This document shows, in pieces, positions 47,685 to 59,575 of a stretch of DNA of 64,000 nt. Each line of letters begins with the position of its first letter. Position 1 is the first letter of the stretch. This stretch comes from Streptomyces sp. NBC_01335 (GTDB taxonomy: Bacteria > Actinomycetota > Actinomycetes > Streptomycetales > Streptomycetaceae): contig NZ_CP108370.1 in assembly GCF_035953295.1 (NCBI RefSeq), positions 1,736,001-1,800,000 on the forward strand, written 5' to 3'. A program made the translations under genes and the position numbers. Below the pieces are notes generated by a model, which saw nothing but the letters and a program-made list of their open reading frames with translations, had not been told where the DNA came from and made no database searches.

Positions 47685-48113
47685 TCAGGCGCCCGGCCCG
47701 GCGACGAGCCGGCCGCCCTCCGCGCTGACCGGGACGGCGGGCAGCGGCACGGTGGCCGGGCCCTGGATGACCTCGCCGGTCGTGGTGTCGAAGATGCTGC
47801 CGTGGCAGGGGCAGTGCCCCTCGTTCTTCTCGATCTTGGCCAATACGCAGCCGGCGTGGGTGCACTGGGCGCTGAAGGCCTTGTACTGCCCCTTCGCCGG
47901 GCAGGTCACCAGGACGCGCTGCTCCCGGTAGAGCTTCGACCCGCCGACCGGGACGGCGTCCGCCGAGCCGAGGTCCACCGGCGCGGTCGGGGTCGGGGTC
48001 TGGGCGTGGCCGAGCTTGGACTCGGTGGAGCAGGCAGCCGCTCCCAGCCCGGCGGCACCGGCGAGCGCGGCACCCTTCAGCACGGTGCGGCGGGTGGCGG
48101 GCAAGCCGGACAT
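47685..48113 (-). CDS. Secreted Rieske [2Fe-2S] protein, probable Tat lipoprotein
   Basis: A 142-residue protein from the ATG at 48113 (MSGLPATRRTVLKGAALAGA). The N-terminus has a twin-arginine motif (RRTVLKG) and a lipoprotein-like Cys28 (GAAACST), although the lipobox lacks the usual Leu at -3. The Rieske ligands are CTHAGC and CPCHGSIF. Proteins of this small type carry electrons at the outer face of the membrane, but the partner is unknown; QcrA is a different, larger protein. It lies downstream of uvrA, separated by a terminator. Confidence 0.9.
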   Translation of the reverse strand: MSGLPATRRTVLKGAALAGAAGLGAAACSTESKLGHAQTPTPTAPVDLGSADAVPVGGSKLYREQRVLVTCPAKGQYKAFSAQCTHAGCVLAKIEKNEGHCPCHGSIFDTTTGEVIQGPATVPLPAVPVSAEGGRLVAGPGA

Positions 48114-48349
48114 CGCGGTCTCCACGGGGGTCGGTGGTACGAGGTGTGCAGGGAGACGCACACGGGGTGCGCATGGCGGTACGGGCGTCGCGGGCCGGTG
48201 GGGCGACGGGGCGCTCGGCCGGGGCACGCGACGACAGAACCGACGATACCGGCGGAGATCGGCACCCCGGCGCCCGGGTCCGGGGCACGGGCCGGCGGGC
48301 CCGGCCGGCCCTCCGTACGGGCATGACCGGCAGGGGCAGGACGCGGTGC

Positions 48350-48399
48350 GGCCCGCCGGGGCGCCTCCTCCCGTGCGGGAAGGGGCGCCCCGGCGGGCC
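48350..48399 (-). terminator. Terminator of uvrA
   Basis: A perfect 16-bp stem (GGCCCGCCGGGGCGCC and complement) with an 18-nt loop that holds a small inner hairpin, 12 bp past the uvrA stop. Confidence 0.85.
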
Positions 48400-48411
48400 G
48401 GGGCGAGGGCG

Positions 48412-51450
<3,039 letters not shown>

Positions 51451-51625
51451 GCCGGTCCGCACCTTTCTTGAGAGAAACGGGGGAACTGAGCCCCCTGTCC
51501 AGGGTATGGGGGGCGCAACAGCGGTGTTGAAAGGTTTCGACTTCGAGCGTATAGCACGCACATTCGATTTCCGGCCGCTCGTAACCTCCTTCACCCGAAC
51601 GAGTGGCAGGGCTACGCTCGGTCGC

Positions 51626-52315
51626 ATGAGCGATCATGTGCGCGACCTGGCGTCTGTACGCGGAGCTACGGAACGGCTGCTCGCAGCCGCGGAATTATGG
51701 GACGAATCCACCGTCCCCGAACCGTCCCGACTGCCCGGTTGGAGCCGGGGCCATGTCTTGGCCCACCTGTCACGTAACGCCGACGCGCTCCGAAATGTTC
51801 TCCGCGGACTCCCGATGTACGCGGGGGGCGAAATCCGGGACCGTGACATCGAGGCCGGGGCGCCCCGGTCCCTCGCCGAGCACCTGGCCGATCTGCGCGG
51901 GAGCAGCGAGGGGTTCCTGGCCGAGGCCGCCGTGCCCGCCGACTGGTCACGCACCGTGGAGCTGCGCAACGGGGTGACGGAGTCCGCGTCCGAGCTGCCC
52001 TTCCGCCGCTGGGCCGAGGTCGAGCTGCACCACGTGGACCTCGGCGCGGGGTACGAGCTGGAGGATCTGCCGGAGGAGTTCACGGCCCGGGAGAGCGATT
52101 TCCTGGCGGAGCGCTTCGCCCGCCATCCGCAGGTGGTCTCCACCCGCGTCCGGTCCGGGAACGGACGTGTCCGGACCACGGGCGGCGGCGCGGACGGCCC
52201 GCCGGTCGTGGTCAGCGGGTCGGAAGCGGACGTACTGGGGTGGCTCTCGGGCCGTCGTGACGGCTCGGCGCTGAGCGTGGAGGGCGGCCCCCTCCCCGTA
52301 CTGCCGCCGCTATAG
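51626..52315 (+). CDS. Mycothiol-dependent maleylpyruvate isomerase-family (DinB-like) protein
   Basis: A 229-residue protein starting [20 protein letters not shown] at the ATG at 51626. The family motif is [20 protein letters not shown] with the conserved metal His, and [16 protein letters not shown] supplies the other two. Such enzymes use mycothiol as cofactor or substrate. It is divergent from uvrA and ends 10 bp before the MBL gene, so the two probably form an operon. The specific reaction is not known; no other gene for maleylpyruvate metabolism is nearby. Confidence 0.88.
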   Translation: MSDHVRDLASVRGATERLLAAAELWDESTVPEPSRLPGWSRGHVLAHLSRNADALRNVLRGLPMYAGGEIRDRDIEAGAPRSLAEHLADLRGSSEGFLAEAAVPADWSRTVELRNGVTESASELPFRRWAEVELHHVDLGAGYELEDLPEEFTARESDFLAERFARHPQVVSTRVRSGNGRVRTTGGGADGPPVVVSGSEADVLGWLSGRRDGSALSVEGGPLPVLPPL

Positions 52316-52325
52316 GCTGCCGCCC

Positions 52326-52982
52326 ATGACCTACAGCGGAGCGGTGCGGGTCGGCGGACCCGCGGACGTGCACGAGCTGACCGGCCTGATGATCTCCAAG
52401 GTCGCGGTCGGCCCGATGAACAACAACGCCTACCTGCTGCGCTGCCGGGCCACCGGCGAGCAGCTCCTCATCGACGCCGCCAACGAGGCGGACACCCTGC
52501 TGCGGCTCGTCGGCGAGGACGGCATCGCCTCCGTGGTCACCACGCACCAGCACGGTGACCACTGGCAGGCCCTGGCCGAGGTGGTGGCCGCCACCGGTGC
52601 CGTCACGTACGCCGGACGGTACGACGCCGAGGGCATCCCGGTCCCCACCACCGTGCTCGTGGAGGACGGGGACACCATCCGGGTCGGCGAGGTCACCCTG
52701 ACCGCCCGCCACCTGGTCGGCCACACCCCCGGCTCCATCGCACTGGTCTACGACGACCCGCACGGGGCTCCGCACCTCTTCACCGGCGACTGCCTCTTCC
52801 CCGGTGGCGTCGGCAACACCCGCAAGGACCCCGAGGCCTTCGCGAGCCTGCTCCACGACGTGGAGACCAAGCTCTTCGACCAGCTGCCCGACGAGACCTG
52901 GGTCTACCCGGGCCACGGCCACGACACCACGCTCGGCGACGAACGCGGACAGCTCCCGGAGTGGCGCGCCCGGGGCTGGTGA
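52326..52982 (+). CDS. Metallo-beta-lactamase-fold hydrolase (glyoxalase II-like)
   Basis: A 218-residue protein starting MTYSGAVRVGGPADVHELTG at the ATG at 52326. The metal motif is TTHQHGDHWQAL; further ligands are His in LVGHTPGSIA, Asp in FTGDCLFPGG and His in YPGHGHDTTLG. The order and length fit hydroxyacylglutathione-hydrolase-like enzymes. Next to a mycothiol-type enzyme in a glutathione-free genus, a role on mycothiol thioesters is a fair inference. It ends at a bidirectional terminator shared with terC. Confidence 0.9.
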   Translation: MTYSGAVRVGGPADVHELTGLMISKVAVGPMNNNAYLLRCRATGEQLLIDAANEADTLLRLVGEDGIASVVTTHQHGDHWQALAEVVAATGAVTYAGRYDAEGIPVPTTVLVEDGDTIRVGEVTLTARHLVGHTPGSIALVYDDPHGAPHLFTGDCLFPGGVGNTRKDPEAFASLLHDVETKLFDQLPDETWVYPGHGHDTTLGDERGQLPEWRARGW

Positions 52983-52994
52983 CGGGCCCCCGCG

Positions 52995-53040
52995 ACGAGG
53001 GGCGCCCCGGTACCGAGGTCGGTACCGGGGCGCCCCTCGT
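52995..53040. terminator. Bidirectional terminator between the MBL gene and terC
   Basis: A perfect 20-bp stem (ACGAGGGGCGCCCCGGTACC and complement) with a 6-nt GAGGTC loop between convergent stops. Confidence 0.92.
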
Positions 53041-53082
53041 TCGTCTTCACGGAGGCGAGGTGGAGGCCGGGTGTCGTGCGGG

Positions 53083-54117
53083 TCAGCCGTCGATGCCGCT
53101 GCCGCCGCCCTTGCGAGAACCGGTCCCGGCGTCGACCCCGGAGTCGGCGGTCTCCGCTTCGGCGGCCTCCGCCGCCGCCTGCCTCCGGCCTGCAATCAGG
53201 CTGGTGATGGTGGTGATCACCAGGACGCCGCAGATGACGGAGAGCGAGAGCGGGACCGAGATCTCCGGCACGTGCACACCCGATTCGTGCAGGGCGTGCA
53301 GCACCAGCTTGACGCCGATGAAGCCGAGGATCACCGAGAGCCCGTAGCTGAGGTGGACCAGCTTCTTCAGCAGACCGCCGATGAGGAAGTACAGCTGGCG
53401 CAGGCCCATCAGCGCGAACGCGTTGGCCGTGAAGACGATGTACGGGTCCTGGGTCAGGCCGAAGATCGCGGGGATGGAGTCGAGGGCGAACAGCACGTCG
53501 GTGGTGCCGATCGCGAGCATGACGACCATCAGCGGGGTCATGACGCGCTTGCCGTTGTTCCGGATGAAGAGCTTGGTGCCGTGGTACCGGTCGGCGACGC
53601 CGAAACGGTGCTCGATGGACTTGAGGAGCCGGTTCTCCTCGAACTCGTCCTCCTCCTCGTCGGCCCGCGCCTCCTGGATCAGCTTCCACGCCGTGTAGAT
53701 CAGGAACGCGCCGAAGATGTAGAAGACCCAGGAGAAGTTGGCGATGACGGCCGCGCCCGCGGCGATGAAGACCGTCCGGAGCACCAGGGCGATCAGCACA
53801 CCGACCAGCAGCACCCGCTGCTGGAGCTGGGAGGGCACCGAGAACTTCGCCATGATCAGGACGAAGACGAAGAGGTTGTCGACGCTCAGCGATTTCTCGG
53901 TGATGAAGCCGGCGAAGAACTCGCCGGCGGACTGACTGTTGCCGAAGACCAGCAGGCCCAGGCCGAAGAGGGCTGCCAGCGTGATCCAGACGACCGTCCA
54001 GATCCCGGCTTCCTTGGTCGACACGTCATGGGGCTTGCGCCCGATGAAGAAGTCGACGGCGATGAGGGCGGCCAGACCGAGAATGGTCAGCGCCCAGAGG
54101 GTCCATGAAACGTCCAC
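53083..54117 (-). CDS. TerC-family integral membrane protein
   Basis: A 344-residue protein from GTG 54117, with GGAGG 4 bp upstream. Eight or nine helices are visible. TerC motifs with conserved Asp residues are KSLSVDNLFVFVLIMAKF and GTTDVLFALDSIPAIFGLTQ, and a charged loop EEEDEFEENRLLKSIEHRF joins the halves. TerC proteins (Alx, MeeF/MeeY) export manganese or metallate exoenzymes. The long leader carries a yybP-ykoY-type manganese riboswitch, which supports a metal role. The C-terminal 40 residues are a low-complexity tail. Confidence 0.94.
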   Translation of the reverse strand: MDVSWTLWALTILGLAALIAVDFFIGRKPHDVSTKEAGIWTVVWITLAALFGLGLLVFGNSQSAGEFFAGFITEKSLSVDNLFVFVLIMAKFSVPSQLQQRVLLVGVLIALVLRTVFIAAGAAVIANFSWVFYIFGAFLIYTAWKLIQEARADEEEDEFEENRLLKSIEHRFGVADRYHGTKLFIRNNGKRVMTPLMVVMLAIGTTDVLFALDSIPAIFGLTQDPYIVFTANAFALMGLRQLYFLIGGLLKKLVHLSYGLSVILGFIGVKLVLHALHESGVHVPEISVPLSLSVICGVLVITTITSLIAGRRQAAAEAAEAETADSGVDAGTGSRKGGGSGIDG

Positions 54118-54277
54118 TGCGCCTCCGGCAGTTCGCTACGGCTACTGATCAGCGTCGTCGCTGCCGGAGGTCTCTTCCACCCGGGCGCACGGGACGTGTG
54201 CCGGGCCGACGCCCCGGGACCGGTCACGGTCCGTACTGACGGGAACGCCACGTGTGGGAATACTCCCCTCCGTCCAA
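54118..54277 (-). promoter_or_regulatory. yybP-ykoY-type (Mn2+) riboswitch and anti-RBS switch in the terC leader
   Basis: On the minus strand the leader begins GACGGAGGGGAGTATTCCC (conserved 5' box GGGGAGTA) and ends the aptamer with GGAAGAGACCTCCGGCAG (conserved 3' box GAGACCT). GGAGG and CCTCC close the P1 stem, with CGTTCCCGTCAGTACGG and other hairpins between. The 3' strand CCTCCGGCAG (54161-54170) is also perfectly complementary over 10 bp to CTGCCGGAGG (54122-54131), which contains the terC ribosome site. Ligand-bound P1 would free the site; without ligand it would be hidden. The family is known to bind Mn2+ and to precede terC-like genes. Confidence 0.88.
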
Positions 54278-54474
54278 GAAACAGTACAGGTATACCCAAG
54301 AAAAGGTAAAGAGGATGGCAAAGAAGAATCAAAAGACCCTGGTCCCTGCGGCCCTACTGCGTCAGCGCGGCCGCCCTCCCGGCGCCCGCGGGCCTACGCT
54401 GCGCCGACGCGGCCCTTCCGCTGCGCCGACGCGGCCCACCGCGTCCCGCGTCCGTGCCCCGAGGTCCGTCCGCT
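54278..54474. other. AT-rich terC promoter region and spacer
   Basis: About 54278-54345 is far richer in A and T than the surroundings. On the minus strand TTTACC and TACTGT 18 bp apart are plausible promoter elements just upstream of the riboswitch. The rest (to 54474) is GC-rich with repeated CTGCGCCGACGCGGCCC and holds no gene I can support. Confidence 0.4.
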
Positions 54475-56391
54475 TCAGCGGCCCCGGGCCCGCCGCGCCT
54501 CGGCCACCGCGGCCAGCACCTCCTCCAGAATCCCGCTGCCCTGCGGGACCCGTGGGGGTTCGTACGTCCACACGTGCCGCACCCAGGGGTCGGCGAGGTG
54601 GTCCCCGGCGAGCGGGGTGAGCCGGAGGAGCCCCCGCCAGAACGGCGCGAGGACCGGCCCGTACGCGGACGCCTCCTCCTGGTCCGCGACCAGCAGCAGG
54701 TGCACCCCGACGGAGGGGCCCTCCTCGGCGAGGTAGCGCAGCCGGGTGATCGCCCGGTCGTCGAAGCCGTGGGGGAAGTCGTTGACGACGAGCAGCTGTC
54801 CGGCGGGGTCGAGGTCGGGCGGCAACGCGTCGGCGGCACCCGCCCGCACCGCCATCTGGACCAGGTCGACGCGTCGGGTGAGGTGGTCGAGGACGGCGTC
54901 GACCCCGGCGGCCCCCCGCGCCGGCGGCCCGGCGAGCACCCCGGCACGGACCAGCGGCGCGAGGTCGGCGGCACCGGTCCCCGCCGGGTCGATGACCCGG
55001 AGCGACATCTCCCCCGCCGGGTACGCGGCGAGCAGCCGTACGGCGTGGACTACCGCGCTCTCCAGCGCGAGGTGCTTGCGCTCCGTGCCGTCCAGCAGGA
55101 GATCCGCCCCCGAGTCGCTCCGCCCCGCGTCGATCCACAGTCCGCGCTCCAGCGGGAGCCGGACCAGCAGCGGGATGCGGAGCTCCGGGCGCTCGGGCAG
55201 ATGGACGTCGCCGAGCCGCAGCGCCCAGGGCTGTCCGGCCGGGGCCCGGTGAGCGTGCCACACGGGGTTGTCCCACCCGGCGCAGGCGGCCGGGAGCGCG
55301 GGCTCCACCACCTCGGACTCGGCCACCAGCTGGGCGAGATCCCGGTCGAGCACCTCCCGGGCGCGGGCGACCAGCTCGTCGTGTTTCGCCCTGGCCTCCT
55401 CCCGTGCGGCGTCGCCCGCCCCGCCGATGCGGTTGCGCGGGTCGGACAGGGCGCGGTCGAGCTCGGCCTCCAGCCGTGTCTCGGCGAAGTCGACGGCTCC
55501 CCGGTAGGCGGCGACACTGCGGGCCAGGTCCTCGAACATGCCCCAGACCTGGTTGTAGAGCCGCTCCTCCAGGGTGTGGCCGGCGGCGTCCCCGGCCACC
55601 GGGGCGGCAGGGCCGGACGGCTCGGCGGAGGGGGCGGTCGCGGAAGGCGGGGTGGCCGCGGTTGCGGTGGGCACGGCGGCCGGGGTGGTCCGGCGGCGGG
55701 GGTGCGCGTAGTCGATGCGGCCGCCGGGCGGGATCACCGCCGCCTCCGCCTCCACACCCGCACCGGACCTCGGCTCCGCACCGGCCTCCGTGGCCTCCGT
55801 GGTGGCGGTCGGGACGGCGGGGACGGCCTGGGCGGGGACGAGGTGGCCGGCGGCCGCCTCCTGGATCGAGGCTGCCAGCGCCTCCGCCCCGGTCAGCCCC
55901 TGGTCGGCGAGCATGCCCGCGAGCCCGGAGGCGTACCCCTGGCCCACGGCGCGTACCTTCCAGGCGCCGGCGCGGCGGTAGAACTCCAGGGCGTTGACGG
56001 CGGTTTCGGTGGCGAGCCCGGTGAGGGTGAAGTCGGCGATCCCGGCGCCCCCGGGCCCGCTGACGGCGACGAAGGGGGCGGCGGCCGCGCCGAAGCCGGC
56101 GGGGGTGCCGGGCGTCCGGGGAAGCGCCAGGAGGACGGTGACCCGGTGCACCTCCCCGGGCAGGGCGTCGAGGTCGAGAGCGAGCCGGTGCTCGGCGGCG
56201 GCGCGGCGGGACACCTCGATGCCGGGCAGCCTGGGCTCCCCCGGGTGGACGACCCAGTCGGCGCCCCGTACGGTGCCCCGCTCGTCGGCGAGGGTGGCTC
56301 CGGCCACGACGGGCGAGCCCGCCGACACCCGGACCTCCAGACGGGTGGAAGGCAGCGGGTGGTTCTGCCCCCGGACGAGTTCGGCCGTCAT
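54475..56391 (-). CDS. Large TerD-domain protein with FtsK-like C-terminal region
   Basis: A 638-residue protein from the ATG at 56391. Residues 1-180 are a TerD-like domain (MTAELVRGQNHPLPSTRLEV, DFTLTGLATETAVNALEFYR, WKVRAVGQGYASGLAGML). An Ala/Pro/Thr-rich linker covers about residues 185-275. The C-terminal 350 residues resemble the alpha/beta core of FtsK/SpoIIIE-type domains (LLVRLPLERGLWIDA, LLVVNDFPHGFDDRAITRLR, GVHLLLVADQEE) but no Walker A lysine motif is seen. Ter-cluster proteins are linked to tellurite, phage and envelope stress. It lies downstream of the small terD gene and may be cotranscribed with it. Confidence 0.8.
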   Translation of the reverse strand: MTAELVRGQNHPLPSTRLEVRVSAGSPVVAGATLADERGTVRGADWVVHPGEPRLPGIEVSRRAAAEHRLALDLDALPGEVHRVTVLLALPRTPGTPAGFGAAAAPFVAVSGPGGAGIADFTLTGLATETAVNALEFYRRAGAWKVRAVGQGYASGLAGMLADQGLTGAEALAASIQEAAAGHLVPAQAVPAVPTATTEATEAGAEPRSGAGVEAEAAVIPPGGRIDYAHPRRRTTPAAVPTATAATPPSATAPSAEPSGPAAPVAGDAAGHTLEERLYNQVWGMFEDLARSVAAYRGAVDFAETRLEAELDRALSDPRNRIGGAGDAAREEARAKHDELVARAREVLDRDLAQLVAESEVVEPALPAACAGWDNPVWHAHRAPAGQPWALRLGDVHLPERPELRIPLLVRLPLERGLWIDAGRSDSGADLLLDGTERKHLALESAVVHAVRLLAAYPAGEMSLRVIDPAGTGAADLAPLVRAGVLAGPPARGAAGVDAVLDHLTRRVDLVQMAVRAGAADALPPDLDPAGQLLVVNDFPHGFDDRAITRLRYLAEEGPSVGVHLLLVADQEEASAYGPVLAPFWRGLLRLTPLAGDHLADPWVRHVWTYEPPRVPQGSGILEEVLAAVAEARRARGR

Positions 56392-56609
56392 TGCCCTGTC
56401 CCCTTGCTGCGTGACCGTGTCGGTGCGTGAGCGTGCGTGACCATGTCGGTGCGTAAGCGCGTGTGCGTAAGCGCGTGTGGCTCGTGCGGTGGGTGGGCGC
56501 GCGTGCGGCCCTGCCGGGGTGCGCCCCGGGGTACGCGCAACTCCCGGCGGCGGGAGCCTCCGGGAGTTGGTCGGGCCCGTGGGCCCGTGGGTTCCGTCCG
56601 GTCCCGCCG

Positions 56610-56650
56610 GAGCCCGTCCCGCCGCGCGCGGCGGCGGTGCGGACGGGCTC
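56610..56650 (-). terminator. Hairpin after terD
   Basis: GAGCCCGTCC and its complement pair over 10 bp around a GC-rich 21-nt loop, 16 bp past the terD stop. The rest of the 274-bp gap before the 56391 gene has short GTGCGTAAGCGCGTGT direct repeats (56450-56482) and no gene. Confidence 0.6.
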
Positions 56651-56665
56651 TCCGGCGGGCGGCCG

Positions 56666-57244
56666 TCAGAGGTGCGGCAGGATCGCGGGCATCAGGTCCT
56701 GGAACGTGCGGCCGTTGGCCGGGTTACCGAGGGCCGTCATCTGCCAGCCGGCGCTGGCCCGGTGCACCTTCGCCATGATCTGGGCGGTGTACTGGCCGCC
56801 GCCGTCGAGCGTGTAACGGGCCAGTTCCTGGCCGTTGGTCTCGTCGACGATGCGGCAGAAGGCGTTCTGCACTTCCTGGAACGTCTGCCCGGTGAAGCTG
56901 TTCACCGTGAAGACGATCTGGTCGATGTGGACCGGAACCCTCGCCAGGTCCACCAGGATCGCCTCGTCGTCGCCGCCCGCTCCGGCGCCGCCGACGAGGT
57001 TGTCACCGGTGTGCTTGACCGAACCGTCGTCGCTCACGAGGTGGCGGAAGAACACCACGTCCACCGGCTGCTTGTCGGCGAACAGGACCGCCGAGGCGTC
57101 CAGGTCGATCTCCCGCGTGCGCGATCCGAAGAAACCGCGGCGCGCCGCCGCCTTCCAGCCGAGCCCCATCCGCACCGCGGTCAGGGTTCCCCCGTCCTGC
57201 TTCTGCAGGCTGATCGCCTGACCCTTGGTCATGTTGACCGTCAC
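56666..57244 (-). CDS. TerD-family calcium-binding stress protein
   Basis: A 192-residue protein from GTG 57244 behind GAGGGG. It is a classic TerD: MTKGQAISLQKQDGG, DLDASAVLF, the acidic calcium loop NLVGGAGAGGDDEAILVDLA, and IDQIVFTVNSFTGQTFQEVQ. The C-terminus ends MTALGNPANGRTFQDLMP. These cytoplasmic proteins bind Ca2+ and are linked to tellurite resistance and, in Streptomyces, to differentiation. It precedes the large TerD-domain gene on the same strand. Confidence 0.92.
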   Translation of the reverse strand: MTVNMTKGQAISLQKQDGGTLTAVRMGLGWKAAARRGFFGSRTREIDLDASAVLFADKQPVDVVFFRHLVSDDGSVKHTGDNLVGGAGAGGDDEAILVDLARVPVHIDQIVFTVNSFTGQTFQEVQNAFCRIVDETNGQELARYTLDGGGQYTAQIMAKVHRASAGWQMTALGNPANGRTFQDLMPAILPHL

Positions 57245-57394
57245 GCGCTGTCCCCTCTCCGCGTCGCTCCGCGTCGTACTCCGCAACCGTCCGTATGCGG
57301 TTTCCCCGCACCCTACGCATCACGCCCGTGCCGGAAGCCGGTCCGGTGCGTTCTGTGTCGTTCTTGCAACACGGCGAGGCCGCCGGTCCACACA

Positions 57395-59536
57395 TCAGGC
57401 GATACCGGCCTCCTTCATCTGCCGCAGCTCCTTCTTCAGCTCGCCCACCTCGTCGCGCAGACGTGCGGCAACCTCGAACTGGAGGTCGGCGGCGGCGGCC
57501 CGCATCCGCTCGGTCATCTCCTCGATGATCCCGGACAGCTCCTCGGCGGGCCGGTCGCTGGTCACCGCGCCCCTGGCACGGGCCTTCCCGGAGTCTGCCT
57601 TTGCCTCCCCCGCCTTGCTCGCCTTGCCGCCGAGCGCCGGCACCGGGGCCTTGGCGCCCTTGGTCTGCCGGTAGCCGGTCCCGAGGAGCTGCTCGGTGTC
57701 GACCTCCTCGCGGGCGATGGAGGCGACGATGTCGTTGATCTTCTTGCGCAGCGGCTGCGGATCGATGCCGCGCTCGGTGTTGTACGCGATCTGCTTCTCG
57801 CGGCGCCGGTTGGTCTCGTCGATGGCCTGCGCCATGGCGGGGGTGACCTTGTCCGCGTACATGTGGACCTGGCCGGAGACGTTGCGCGCCGCGCGTCCGA
57901 TCGTCTGGATGAGCGAGGTCGCGGAGCGCAGGAACCCCTGCTTGTCGGCGTCGAGGATCGCGACCAGCGAGACCTCGGGCAGGTCGAGGCCCTCCCGCAG
58001 GAGGTTGATGCCGACCAGGACGTCGTACTCGCCGGAGCGCAGCTCGCGCAGCAGCTCGATGCGGCGGAGGGTGTCGACGTCGCTGTGGAGGTACCGGACC
58101 TGGATGCCGAGTTCCAGGAAGTAGTCGGTGAGGTCCTCGGACATCTTCTTGGTGAGGGTGGTGACGAGGACCCGCTCGTCGCGCTCGGTGCGGGTGCGGA
58201 TCTCGTGCACGAGGTCGTCGATCTGGCCCTCGGTGGGCTTGACGACGATCTCCGGGTCGACCAGCCCGGTGGGGCGGATGATCTGCTCGACGAAGCCGTC
58301 GCCGCGCGAGAGCTCGTAGTTCCCCGGGGTGGCGGAGAGGTAGACGGTCTGGCCGATCCGCTCCTGGAACTCCTCCCACTTCAGGGGGCGGTTGTCCAGG
58401 GCGGACGGCAGCCGGAAGCCGTGGTCGACGAGGGTCCGCTTGCGGGAGGCGTCGCCCTCGTACATCGCGCCGATCTGGGGCACCGTGACGTGGGACTCGT
58501 CCAGGACCAGCAGGAAGTCCTCGGGGAAGTAGTCGAGGAGGGTGTTCGGGGCGGTGCCGGGCGAGCGGCCGTCGAAGTGCATCGAGTAGTTCTCGACGCC
58601 GGAGCAGGTGCCGATCTGGCGGAGCATCTCGATGTCGTACGTGGTGCGCATGCGGAGCCGCTGGGCCTCCAGCATCTTGCCCTGCTTCTCCATGGTGGCC
58701 AGCCGCTCCTCCAGCTCCTGCTCGATGCCGGTGATCGCCTTCTCCATGCGCTCGGGTCCGGCGACGTAGTGGGTGGCGGGGAAGACGTGCAGCGAGGTGT
58801 CCTCGCTGATCACCTCGCCGGTGAGCGGGTGGAGGGTGGAGAGCGCCTCGATCTCGTCGCCGAACATCTCGATGCGGACGGCGAGTTCCTCGTAGACCGG
58901 GAAGATCTCGATCGTGTCGCCGCGCACCCGGAAGGTGCCGCGGGTGAACGCGAGGTCGTTGCGGGTGTACTGGATCTCGACGAACCGGCGCAGCAGCTGG
59001 TCGCGGTCGATCTCGTCGCCGACCTTGAGCTGGACCATGCGGTCGACGTACTCCTGCGGGGTACCGAGGCCGTAGATGCAGGAGACGGAGGCGACGACGA
59101 CGACGTCCCGCCGGGTGAGCAGGGAGTTCGTCGCGGAGTGGCGCAGCCGCTCGACCTCCTCGTTGATCGAGGAGTCCTTCTCGATGTAGGTGTCCGACTG
59201 CGGGACGTACGCCTCGGGCTGGTAGTAGTCGTAGTACGAGACGAAGTACTCGACGGCGTTGTTGGGCAGCAGTTCGCGGAACTCGTTGGCCAGCTGGGCG
59301 GCCAGCGTCTTGTTGGGCGCCATGACGAGGGTCGGCCGCTGGAGCTTCTCGATCATCCAGGCGGTGGTCGCCGATTTGCCGGTGCCGGTCGCGCCGAGCA
59401 GGACGACATCCCTCTCACCTGCCCTGATGCGCTTTTCGAGCTCGGCGATGGCCGCCGGCTGGTCACCGCTGGGCTGGTAGGGACTGACGACCTCGAAAGG
59501 TGCCACCGAACGTTCGATCTTCGAAACGGGCCGCAT
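57395..59536 (-). CDS. uvrB: UvrB, excinuclease subunit B
   Basis: A 713-residue helicase-like protein from the ATG at 59536. Walker A is [15 protein letters not shown] (about residues 47-55), the damage-verifying beta-hairpin is [20 protein letters not shown], motif II is [12 protein letters not shown], and motif VI is [15 protein letters not shown]-terminal UVR domain ([18 protein letters not shown]) contacts UvrC. A linker of about 45 Lys/Ala residues precedes it. It follows the MHYT gene after 39 bp and may share its transcript. Confidence 0.97.
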   Translation of the reverse strand: MRPVSKIERSVAPFEVVSPYQPSGDQPAAIAELEKRIRAGERDVVLLGATGTGKSATTAWMIEKLQRPTLVMAPNKTLAAQLANEFRELLPNNAVEYFVSYYDYYQPEAYVPQSDTYIEKDSSINEEVERLRHSATNSLLTRRDVVVVASVSCIYGLGTPQEYVDRMVQLKVGDEIDRDQLLRRFVEIQYTRNDLAFTRGTFRVRGDTIEIFPVYEELAVRIEMFGDEIEALSTLHPLTGEVISEDTSLHVFPATHYVAGPERMEKAITGIEQELEERLATMEKQGKMLEAQRLRMRTTYDIEMLRQIGTCSGVENYSMHFDGRSPGTAPNTLLDYFPEDFLLVLDESHVTVPQIGAMYEGDASRKRTLVDHGFRLPSALDNRPLKWEEFQERIGQTVYLSATPGNYELSRGDGFVEQIIRPTGLVDPEIVVKPTEGQIDDLVHEIRTRTERDERVLVTTLTKKMSEDLTDYFLELGIQVRYLHSDVDTLRRIELLRELRSGEYDVLVGINLLREGLDLPEVSLVAILDADKQGFLRSATSLIQTIGRAARNVSGQVHMYADKVTPAMAQAIDETNRRREKQIAYNTERGIDPQPLRKKINDIVASIAREEVDTEQLLGTGYRQTKGAKAPVPALGGKASKAGEAKADSGKARARGAVTSDRPAEELSGIIEEMTERMRAAAADLQFEVAARLRDEVGELKKELRQMKEAGIA

Positions 59537-59575
59537 GCATCCACCGTACGACCCGCCACTGACATCGGCTGCGGA

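Noticed and set aside
51451..51625. Possible LexA box for uvrA (TTCGA repeats near 51536-51572)
   Set aside because: No CGAAC-N4-GTTCG-type palindrome is present; the TTCGA copies have the wrong order and spacing.
54315..54620. Small plus-strand frame starting MAKKNQKTLVPAALLRQRGR behind AAAGAGG
   Set aside because: After the AT-rich start it continues as an Arg/Pro shadow antisense to the TerD-domain gene and overlaps its 3' end. The AT-rich bases are better explained as the terC promoter.
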